Assembly (NCBI GenBank): GCA_903919165.1
Contig: CAIXHJ010000283.1
Span: 1 to 5,782 of the forward strand
DNA length: 5,782 bases
DNA from: an uncultured Holophagaceae bacterium
GTDB taxonomy: Bacteria; Acidobacteriota; Holophagae; Holophagales; Holophagaceae
Direction: 5' to 3'
A program made the position numbers and the translations under genes. The notes beneath the pieces are model-generated. The model was not told where the DNA came from, did not search any database, and saw nothing but the letters and a program-made list of their open reading frames with translations. Every line of letters begins with the position of its first letter. Position 1 is the stretch's first letter. Below, one piece after another: positions 1 to 5,782 of this stretch.

Positions 1-42
1 CCCCCCAGAGTCCATGCATTCCCAACATGGCCACATCTGGCC

Positions 43-54
43 CAGGAGAATCGC
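43..54 (+). promoter_or_regulatory. Ribosome binding site of the receptor gene
   Basis: An AGGAG core at 44-48 lies six bases before the ATG at 55, close to ideal Shine-Dalgarno spacing. It decides the start: the other upstream ATGs (14 and 27) are in different frames, and only the ATG at 55 is followed by a signal peptide. The remaining leader (1-42) shows no promoter I can support; the promoter probably lies outside the window. Confidence 0.85.
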
Positions 55-3000
55 ATGAACCGTCGGTCTGCAACCCTCACCCTCACTGCCCTGGCCTGCG
101 CCATGGTCGCGTCGGCCCAGACCTCCTCCACCTCCGGCGCCATCCGGGGCGTGATCAAGGACAAGGGGGGCAAGGCCGTGCCCAGCGCCACCGTGCTTCT
201 GCGCAACCGCGAGACGGGTTACACGCGGACCACGACTTCGGACGCCCAGGGCGAGTACCGCATCGGCCTGCTGCCCGTGGGCAGCTACGAGCTCACCGTG
301 ACCGCTTCGGCCATGCGCACCGTCAAGGACGCCAACCTCCAGGTCCTGCTGGGCCAGAGTGCCGTCGCCAACTTCAGCATCGACAAGGCCGAGGCCGCGG
401 CGACGGTGGAGGTCGCCGCCGTCTCCGGGTCCCTGGACACCACGCAGGTGAACGCGATGGTCTCCATCGACGAGAAGATCGTCGAGAACGCCCCGTTGAA
501 GGGTCGCAACTTCACCGACCTCGTGAAGCTCACGCCCGGAGCCGTCACCGGCGCCACCGGACGCCAGGTGGTGGAAGGCTCCCGCGGCATCATGAACAAC
601 CTGACCATCGACGGTGCGAGCTTCAACTCCAGCTTCTACGGGGATCCCCGGGGCGGCACGGCCATTCCCTTCAGCTTCGGCTTGGATACCGTGAAGGAAA
701 TGCAGATCATCACCGATGCCTACGACCCCCAGTACGCGGGCGCCGGCGCCGTCATCAACGCGGTCAGCAAGCAGGGCGGCAATGAGCTGACGGGCGACCT
801 CCTGGATCAGTTCCGCAGCCAGAACCTGGTGGCCAAGCTCCGCCCGGTGCCCTACGATCCCCGGGGCACCACCAACACCAACAGCTCCCGGACCCTGGCC
901 TTCAGCCAGCAACAGCTCAGCGCCAACGTCGGCGGACCCATCATCAAAGACAAGCTCTTCTACTTCGTGGGCGTGGAGACGCTGCACTACTCCCAGAACT
1001 TGACCCCGGCCTTCGCCGTGGCCTCCAGTGGCAACAATTCCATCGCGAACCTGAACACTTTCATCACCAACTTCGGCGGCATCGCCGTGGGCAGCGACGG
1101 GCACACCCTCGGTTCGGAATCCGGCCGGGCCATCACCAACGACCAGAAGAACACCACGATCTTCGCCCGCGTGGACTGGATCATCAACGAGAACCACCGG
1201 GCCTCGCTCCGGCTGAACACCCAGAAGTACACCAACACCAATGGCACGAACTTGGGTGTCACCACAGGGCTCAGCGACAATGGTGTGGACGGTGTGAGCA
1301 GCATCTCCTGGGTGGCCGAACTGGTGAGCAGTCTCGGCGCCAACATGACCAACGAGGCCCGTCTGCAGGTTGCCGATGAGCGTCACCCCCGGGCGGCCAA
1401 TTCGTCCGTTCCTGAATTGACCGTGTCGGGCGGTTTCACCGCTGGGCAGATCTGGTATGCCCCCAGCCAGCTCAATGAGTTCAACAATCAAGTGCTGGAC
1501 ACGCTCACCTGGTCCCAGGGCGATTGGCTTGTCAAGGGCGGCGTGGACCTGCAGTGGTATTCCTACCAGAACCAGTTCCCGCAGTACATGGGCGGCTTCT
1601 TCAGTTTCCCCGACTACGCCACTGCCAACCTGTGGAGAAACGGCACCCTCACGGCCGCCAACAGCAGCGTGACCTATCGGGGTGCCGTGAGCCCCACCAA
1701 TGGCTGGATCAACTACAATTCCTCGCTGCTGGCCGGGTTCGTGCAGGCCCAGTACAAGGGGTTCATGGACCACCGCCTGAACCTCACCGGCGGCGTACGC
1801 ATCACGCGGGAGGGTGAGCCGAACAATCCTCTTCCCAATGCCCAGTTCGCTGGTACGGATCAGGCTGATAGCAGCACGTCCGTGGATCCTCGCTTCGGCT
1901 TCAGCCTCGACCTGTTCGGGGATGGGAAGACCGTAGTCAAGGGCGGCTGGGGCAGCTTCTCCAGCCCCGACCCGAGCCTGACCGTGTCGAATACCATGAC
2001 GGCCAATGGCAACACCATCTCTGTCTACAGCATCAGCCCCTCCACCAATGCAGCCACCCTGGCCGCCTGGAACAGTGGTGCGCTCTCTTATGCGAATCGC
2101 ACCCAGGGCGGCACGACCCTGCTGCCCCTGGATACTGCAACGCTGACGTCCCTGGGCGGCGTCGGGGCCCGCACCGGCCAGATCTGGGATCCGGCCAACA
2201 AGATGCCCCGGAAGATCAGCAGCACCCTGGGCGCGGAGCACCGGTACGACAACGGCCTGGTGCTCGGCGTGCGAGGTGAGTACACCGTATTCCAGAACCA
2301 GCAGTACTTCGTGAACGTGAATCTCGGGCAGCGCAATGCGGATGGGACCGTGGCCAGCGGGGCCTACTACCACGATGGCTATCCCACCACCGTGAATCTC
2401 TTCACGACCGCCAGCGCCAGCCGGCCGGGCTTTGCCATCATCCGCGGTCGCACCGTCAATTTCGCAGGCTTCGGCGATGTCTACCTTTCCGAGAACAACG
2501 GTACCGGATCCTACAAGGCCCTTACCTTCACGGCGGCCCGCACGTCGGACGCAGGCTTTGGCTTCCAGAGCAACGTGACGTTCTCGAAGGAGAGGGACAT
2601 CAACAGCAACGAGCGCATCACCAACGGCGGCATAAGCGTGACCAACAACCCCGCGAATCCGGGTGCCAACCTGGCGCCTGGCGACAGCGACGTCAAGTTC
2701 CGGGGCGTGTTCACGGGCTACTTCCCGGTGATCTACGGGATCCAGGGTGCGGTCACCTTCCAGTACCAGTCCGGCCTGCCTTACTCCGCATTTGCCACGA
2801 GTAACGTCAATGGTGACAACCTCACGAATGACTATGCTCCCGGCTATGGGGGGCGCAACGCCTTCCGGCAGCCCGCTCAGAAGTACTTCGACCTGGCGCT
2901 CAAGCGGTCCTGGAACATCACCCGCACCTTCCAGATCGAGGGTGGCGTACAGGTGTTCAACGTCTTCAACTGGGCCAACCAGACCACCAGCCAGACGACA

Positions 3001-3108
3001 GCCATCGGCGCCGCACCGGGCAACGCTCCCATCGCGAGCTTCGGCTTCATCGATACCCTCGATCGGAACCCGCGCGAAGTGCAGTTCAGCCTGCGCCTGA
3101 AGTTCTGA
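55..3108 (+). CDS. Oar-like TonB-dependent outer-membrane receptor with N-terminal carboxypeptidase-regulatory-like domain
   Basis: A 1017-residue protein, complete and of normal length for Oar-like receptors. Residues 1-21 form a Sec signal peptide (basic NRR, hydrophobic core, likely cleavage ASA|Q). Residues about 28-110 resemble a carboxypeptidase-regulatory-like beta-sandwich, with the GAIRG..KDKGGKAVPSATV opening and a GEYRIGLLPVGSYELTV core. TVEVA at 117-121 could serve as a TonB box. Residues about 130-245 look like the plug, including NNLTIDG (181-187), IPFSFGLDTVKEMQ and the AVINAVSKQGGNE segment. The rest should be a 22-strand barrel with late family signatures: SYKALTF (819-825), GRNAFRQPAQKYFDLALKRSW (from about 932) and FNVFN (968-972). 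The protein ends in FSLRLKF, a C-terminal Phe strand typical of BAM-assembled proteins. The mature protein contains no cysteine. Family members import large or scarce substrates using TonB energy, and the Myxococcus relative Oar is needed for protease secretion; the substrate here cannot be read from sequence. No sugar- or iron-related neighbour is visible. Confidence 0.93.
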   Translation: MNRRSATLTLTALACAMVASAQTSSTSGAIRGVIKDKGGKAVPSATVLLRNRETGYTRTTTSDAQGEYRIGLLPVGSYELTVTASAMRTVKDANLQVLLGQSAVANFSIDKAEAAATVEVAAVSGSLDTTQVNAMVSIDEKIVENAPLKGRNFTDLVKLTPGAVTGATGRQVVEGSRGIMNNLTIDGASFNSSFYGDPRGGTAIPFSFGLDTVKEMQIITDAYDPQYAGAGAVINAVSKQGGNELTGDLLDQFRSQNLVAKLRPVPYDPRGTTNTNSSRTLAFSQQQLSANVGGPIIKDKLFYFVGVETLHYSQNLTPAFAVASSGNNSIANLNTFITNFGGIAVGSDGHTLGSESGRAITNDQKNTTIFARVDWIINENHRASLRLNTQKYTNTNGTNLGVTTGLSDNGVDGVSSISWVAELVSSLGANMTNEARLQVADERHPRAANSSVPELTVSGGFTAGQIWYAPSQLNEFNNQVLDTLTWSQGDWLVKGGVDLQWYSYQNQFPQYMGGFFSFPDYATANLWRNGTLTAANSSVTYRGAVSPTNGWINYNSSLLAGFVQAQYKGFMDHRLNLTGGVRITREGEPNNPLPNAQFAGTDQADSSTSVDPRFGFSLDLFGDGKTVVKGGWGSFSSPDPSLTVSNTMTANGNTISVYSISPSTNAATLAAWNSGALSYANRTQGGTTLLPLDTATLTSLGGVGARTGQIWDPANKMPRKISSTLGAEHRYDNGLVLGVRGEYTVFQNQQYFVNVNLGQRNADGTVASGAYYHDGYPTTVNLFTTASASRPGFAIIRGRTVNFAGFGDVYLSENNGTGSYKALTFTAARTSDAGFGFQSNVTFSKERDINSNERITNGGISVTNNPANPGANLAPGDSDVKFRGVFTGYFPVIYGIQGAVTFQYQSGLPYSAFATSNVNGDNLTNDYAPGYGGRNAFRQPAQKYFDLALKRSWNITRTFQIEGGVQVFNVFNWANQTTSQTTAIGAAPGNAPIASFGFIDTLDRNPREVQFSLRLKF

Positions 3109-3125
3109 GGACTGGGCAACCACGG

Positions 3126-3151
3126 ATAGGCCCCGCTTCGGCGGGGCCTAT
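3126..3151 (+). terminator. Hairpin terminator between convergent genes, overlapping the mutS2 stop codon
   Basis: A perfect 11-bp stem (3126-3136 with 3141-3151) closes on a TTCG loop, giving the very stable cUUCGg tetraloop in the rightward transcript. It begins 18 bases after the receptor stop codon. Neither side has a real T-tract (rightward CTATCTC, leftward CTATCCG), so release may be weak or Rho-assisted. The stem is symmetric and could act in both directions. The TAG stop of mutS2 (3148-3150) lies inside the right arm, so in the leftward transcript the hairpin overlaps the end of the coding region. Confidence 0.75.
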
Positions 3152-5568
3152 CTCAAGGTGACCACTGTCGCGCCGGCCCCACCCTGGGCCTGGGGGGCGT
3201 CCTCGACGCGGGAGATGCCCGGATGGTCCTTCAGGGCCTGACGAACCGCGGCTTTCAATCTTCCGGTCCCGTGACCATGGACGATGCGGATGAACCGGCG
3301 ACCCGCCGCCAGGGCCTCTTCCACGAAGCGATAGATGTCGCTATCCACATCATCACTGGCCCGGCCGATGAGGTTGATCTCGGATTCCACCTCCTGGACT
3401 TCGGCCCGGACCCTGACCCGCCCGGATGTCTTCGGCGGCAACTCTCTGGCCCCGATGGCTTCCAGCTCGCTGAGGCGGCATTCCAGACAACGGCCCTGGG
3501 GTGTTTCCAGCGTGGCCCGGTCACCCTTGAGGGCAACCACCTTGCCTTCGACGCCCAGGCCCCGGTGCCGGGCGAACCCGCCCTCAAGGACATCCATGGG
3601 AGCGGCGGCCCTGTTCAAGTCCCTGCCTGGGGTCAGTTCCGCCTCGGCCAGGCGGGTCAGCTGCTTCACCCGCTCGTGGGCTTCGGTGCCCAGGCGATCC
3701 GCATTCTCACCGGCGGCCTTCTGGCGGTCCTTGAGTTCGCGAACCAGCCGCTTGCCCTCGTGATCAAGGAAGTCCAGCACCCGGGCCACCTTCTCCCGGG
3801 CTTCCTTCTGGAAGACTTCGCGCTCAACCCGGAGCTTCTCCTCGCGCTGACGGAGGATGTTGCGGTCCTTCTCGGCAGCGGCCTGCTGCTGGCGCAGGAC
3901 TTCTGATTCCCCCAGCAAACGTGTACGTTCCGCTTCCAGTTCCCCGAGGAAATCGCGCCAGTCCTGTTCGCGCTTGCCCAGCGCCTTGTCGGCGTAGTCC
4001 AGGACCTGGCGGGGCAGGCCCAACCGGGCGGCCATGGTGAGCGCCCGGCTCTGGCCAGGCTGACCGACCAACAGGCGATAGGTGGGCGCCAGCCGTTTCT
4101 CGTCGAACTGCACAGAGGCGTTCTGGAAGCGGGTGTGACGCAGGGCCCACTGGCTGATCTCCCCCAGGTGCGTGGAACAGAGGATCCAGCAGTGGCGGCG
4201 CGACAGGGTCTGGAGCAGGGCGATGCCAAGAGCCGCGCCCTCCTTGGGATCCGTGCCCGTGCCGAGTTCGTCCAGGAGAACCAGGCCGCCATCCTGAACG
4301 TTTTCCAGGATGTCTTTCAGATGGAGGATATGGCTGCTGAAGGTCGAGAGGCTTCCTGTGATGGTCTGATGGTCGCCGATGTCCGCATGGAGGCTGGGCA
4401 GGGCAGGGAAGCTGGAGCCCTCCTTGGCGGGTACGGCGCAGCCGCAGGAAGCCAGAGCCGACAGCAGTCCCACAGTCTTGAGGACCACCGTTTTCCCGCC
4501 AGTGTTAGATCCAGAAATGACCAGGCCGGGCCGCTCCGCCTCCAGGACCAGGTTCAGGGGCACCACGTCGTGAGGCAGGGGATCCAGGTTCATGGCCTCC
4601 CGCACAGCGGGCAGGAGGAGGGGGTGCCGGGCCTCCAGCAGGCAGAGACGGCCCTGTTTCGGATCGGCTGCGAGATCCGGGAGCAGCCCATCGCAGAGGG
4701 AGGTCCAGCGCAGGAGCGCAAGACCCTGATCCGCCCGGGCCTGGAGGTCCCGCCACTGGATGAAGTCCTCCCGCCGGTTCCGCAGCTCCGCCAGTAGGTC
4801 GCGCAGGAAGGCCTGGACAGCCTGGGCGTAGTCGCGGTCGGCCTCCACGAACGCATTGTTGAGGGGCACGGCCTCCATGGGTTCGATGAAAACCGTGGCC
4901 CCACTGCCGCTGCGGTCCAGCACGAGGCCCGGCACGAGGCTCCGGCGCTCCTGCCTCACTGGCAGGCAGGAACGGCCATTCCGCTCGACGACCAAGGCCT
5001 CGTTGAAGGCATCGGGGGTGGCCCGCAGCAGCTTCTGGAGCTTGGCCTGCACCGCCTGGAAGGCGTCCTGCCGGTCCCGGTGGAGGCGCGCCAGGGCGGG
5101 AATACGGAGGGGATCCAGCTGGCCATCGGCGTTGAAGCTCTTCGCCAAACGCTCCACCAGGGGGGTCGGATCCGGCAACAGGGCCGCCGGCACCTGGAGC
5201 CGATCGATGCCCAGATGGGTGCCCCGGGGCGCGGGACGGGATTCCGGCCAGGCCAGGGTGGACAGGCTCTGCAGCAGCCTGGACAGGGCCTTCAGTCCCT
5301 CCCGTAGCTGACGCCAGTGCTCAGGCAGCAGCCAGCCCGCCGGATTCAGCAGCTCATCCAGAGCTTCATCCATGGGCAGGATGGGCACCAGGTCCGGTGA
5401 GGCGGACCAGATCTCCTGGAGCTCCATCTGATGGAGGCGCCGGGGGCCCGCCAGTCCATCCCCTGGATGCATGGCGCCCAAGGCTTCCCGCGCAGCACGA
5501 GTGCGGGCACCGGACTGGATCAGCCGGACCGCTTCCGGAAATTCGAGGGCGTCCAGTTCGGGGTTCAT
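3148..5568 (-). CDS. mutS2: MutS2: MutS-family ATPase with C-terminal Smr domain
   Basis: An 806-residue protein, close to the usual 750-800 for MutS2. It starts MNPELDALEF, matching the family's LEF opening. There is no MutS mismatch-recognition domain, as expected. Residues 1-300 are the core/lever region, including GLVLDRSGSGATVFIEP (214-230). The ATPase domain (about 305-525) has Walker A GSNTGGKT (353-360), the STFSSH signature (408-413), Walker B LVLLDELGTGTDP (429-441) and STH (465-467). Residues about 535-645 are a charged coiled coil. A small KOW-like beta segment lies around 662-705, and the Smr domain (about 728-806) has HGHGTG (764-769). Known MutS2 proteins suppress recombination or rescue collided ribosomes, depending on species; which applies here is open. 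Two motif changes stand out: Ser for Pro in Walker A, and INLIG (731-735) where many Smr domains have LDLRG or LDLHG. The ATG at 5568 is the only usable start, because an in-frame stop lies at 5599-5601 with no start codon between. No Shine-Dalgarno is well placed; the nearest GAGG is 14 bases upstream, inside the heptamer array. Confidence 0.96.
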   Translation of the reverse strand: MNPELDALEFPEAVRLIQSGARTRAAREALGAMHPGDGLAGPRRLHQMELQEIWSASPDLVPILPMDEALDELLNPAGWLLPEHWRQLREGLKALSRLLQSLSTLAWPESRPAPRGTHLGIDRLQVPAALLPDPTPLVERLAKSFNADGQLDPLRIPALARLHRDRQDAFQAVQAKLQKLLRATPDAFNEALVVERNGRSCLPVRQERRSLVPGLVLDRSGSGATVFIEPMEAVPLNNAFVEADRDYAQAVQAFLRDLLAELRNRREDFIQWRDLQARADQGLALLRWTSLCDGLLPDLAADPKQGRLCLLEARHPLLLPAVREAMNLDPLPHDVVPLNLVLEAERPGLVISGSNTGGKTVVLKTVGLLSALASCGCAVPAKEGSSFPALPSLHADIGDHQTITGSLSTFSSHILHLKDILENVQDGGLVLLDELGTGTDPKEGAALGIALLQTLSRRHCWILCSTHLGEISQWALRHTRFQNASVQFDEKRLAPTYRLLVGQPGQSRALTMAARLGLPRQVLDYADKALGKREQDWRDFLGELEAERTRLLGESEVLRQQQAAAEKDRNILRQREEKLRVEREVFQKEAREKVARVLDFLDHEGKRLVRELKDRQKAAGENADRLGTEAHERVKQLTRLAEAELTPGRDLNRAAAPMDVLEGGFARHRGLGVEGKVVALKGDRATLETPQGRCLECRLSELEAIGARELPPKTSGRVRVRAEVQEVESEINLIGRASDDVDSDIYRFVEEALAAGRRFIRIVHGHGTGRLKAAVRQALKDHPGISRVEDAPQAQGGAGATVVTLR

Positions 5569-5572
5569 CGGG

Positions 5573-5617
5573 AGTCTTCGGTCCTCAGTCTTGAGTCTTC
5601 AGTCCTCAGTCTTCAGT
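5573..5617. repeat. Tandem 7-bp repeat array in the mutS2 leader
   Basis: Six consecutive heptamers plus a three-base remnant on the + strand: AGTCTTC, GGTCCTC, AGTCTTG, AGTCTTC, AGTCCTC, AGTCTTC, AGT. Units differ mainly at position 5 (T or C), with single changes at position 1 of unit 2 and position 7 of unit 3. On the mutS2 strand the units read ACTGAAG or ACTGAGG. The array ends five bases before the mutS2 ATG and abuts the terminator T-tract on the other side, so it is almost the whole spacer. It resembles the short tandemly repeated heptamers known from some bacterial genomes. Its function is unknown. Confidence 0.9.
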
Positions 5618-5647
5618 AAAACAAAAGGCCCGCGTCCGCGGGCCTTT
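5618..5647 (-). terminator. Intrinsic terminator of the leftward gene upstream of mutS2
   Basis: A perfect 10-bp stem (5624-5633 with 5638-5647, GGCCCGC core, four-base loop) is followed on the minus strand by TTTTGTTTT (5626-5618). This is a classic intrinsic terminator for transcription coming from the right edge. On the + strand the tail is only TTTATTAG, so rightward termination would be weaker. It lies about 25 bases past the stop codon of the partial gene, and separates that gene from mutS2. Confidence 0.88.
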
Positions 5648-5676
5648 ATTAGAGATGAAGCGAAGCTTCATCTCAA
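5648..5676 (-). promoter_or_regulatory. Candidate sigma70-type promoter for mutS2
   Basis: On the minus strand TTGAGA (5676-5671) and TCTAAT (5653-5648) are separated by exactly 17 bases, each one mismatch from the -35 and -10 consensus. A start at about 5639-5643 would fall within the first arm of the terminator. The mutS2 transcript would then lack most of that arm and could not form the terminator hairpin. The -35 element overlaps the stop codon of the partial gene. No other promoter-like pair is seen between the terminator and the mutS2 start, a stretch filled by heptamers. This is a sequence match only. Confidence 0.4.
5652..5674. repeat. Perfect 10-bp inverted repeat with 3-base loop
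   Basis: GAGATGAAGC (5652-5661) and its exact reverse complement (5665-5674) flank a GAA spacer. It overlaps the stop codon of the partial leftward gene and fills the spacer of the candidate mutS2 promoter. There is no adjacent T-tract, so it is not itself an intrinsic terminator. It could protect the 3' end of the upstream mRNA, or be an operator for a dimeric regulator. Confidence 0.8.
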
Positions 5677-5782
5677 CCGATCATGCGACGCTCTTGTGCG
5701 AGGCGTTTCAGCGTCTTCTTCTCGGTATTCGCTTCGCTCATACGCGAGACCTCACGCTTTCGATCTCGGGGCTGAATCAACC
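5673..5782 (-). CDS. C-terminal end of an unidentified leftward gene (partial)
   Basis: On the minus strand a frame is open from the window edge for 35 codons to a TGA at 5673-5675, ending KRLAQERRMIG. The visible tail is strongly charged, rich in Lys, Arg and Glu, and has no motif I recognise. Support is mostly positional: the frame stops just before a hairpin and a strong leftward intrinsic terminator, the usual layout of a gene end. About 63% of its third codon positions are G or C, lower than the two full genes appear to be, so composition does not help. An internal ATG at 5741-5739, preceded by GAGG, could instead begin a 22-codon peptide. Another minus frame ends earlier (PRSKA then TGA) and might be the true end of the upstream gene. 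Confidence 0.45.
   Translation of the reverse strand, partial: LIQPRDRKREVSRMSEANTEKKTLKRLAQERRMIG

Noticed and set aside
55..117. Lipoprotein signal in the receptor (Cys at residue 15)
   Set aside because: The residues before Cys15 (A-L-A) do not fit the lipobox, and a good signal peptidase I site (ASA before Gln22) follows.
27..785. 252-codon + strand frame overlapping the start of the receptor
   Set aside because: Its product is full of Arg, His, Gly and Pro, typical of an out-of-frame reading of GC-rich coding DNA. The overlapping frame has a signal peptide, the receptor domains and the ribosome binding site.
3223..3906. 227-codon + strand frame antisense to mutS2
   Set aside because: It lies fully within a strongly conserved MutS2 reading frame and has no recognisable domain or ribosome binding site. 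Long antisense frames are common opposite GC-rich genes. The + frame at 4135-4797 is rejected for the same reason.
3148..5568. mutS2 as part of a new defence or mobile module
   Set aside because: The protein is a full-length, widely distributed housekeeping MutS2. No transposase, integrase, toxin-antitoxin pair or attachment site is visible beside it.
5573..5617. CRISPR-like array
   Set aside because: The units are 7 bp and directly adjacent with no spacers, so this is a simple tandem repeat.
5655..5782. Rightward open frame starting MKRSFIST and running off the edge
   Set aside because: It has no spaced Shine-Dalgarno, begins inside the inverted repeat, and lies on the far side of a terminator oriented for leftward transcription. 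The minus-strand gene end explains the hairpin and T-tract better, though codon composition does not separate the two.

Overview
The window looks like ordinary chromosome from a high-GC Gram-negative bacterium. The most telling gene is a large Oar-like TonB-dependent outer-membrane receptor with an N-terminal carboxypeptidase-regulatory-like domain, a family greatly expanded in Acidobacteriota. Together with the G/C-rich third codon positions this suggests an acidobacterium, perhaps of the Holophaga/Geothrix type. That assignment is an inference from protein style and base composition, not from a marker gene.

Layout: positions 1-54 are the end of a leader carrying a good ribosome binding site. 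Positions 55-3108 (+) encode the complete receptor. Positions 3109-3147 are a very short convergent junction with a perfect GC-rich hairpin that overlaps the stop codon of the next gene. Positions 3148-5568 (-) encode complete MutS2, a MutS-like ATPase with a C-terminal Smr domain. Positions 5569-5672 are a dense intergenic stretch. It holds a tandem array of 7-bp repeats (5573-5617), an intrinsic terminator facing left (5618-5647), a 23-bp perfect inverted repeat (5652-5674) and a candidate sigma70-type promoter for mutS2 (5648-5676). Positions 5673-5782 probably hold the last 35 codons of an unidentified leftward gene cut by the window edge.

The two complete genes converge and have unrelated jobs: one acts at the outer membrane, the other in the cytoplasm on nucleic acid or stalled ribosomes. 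Nothing suggests they work together. I see no mobile element, CRISPR array, tRNA or rRNA, and no convincing new multi-gene system. The points most worth a second look are the heptamer array forming the mutS2 leader, the promoter/terminator overlap just upstream of it, and the altered nuclease motif in the MutS2 Smr domain.
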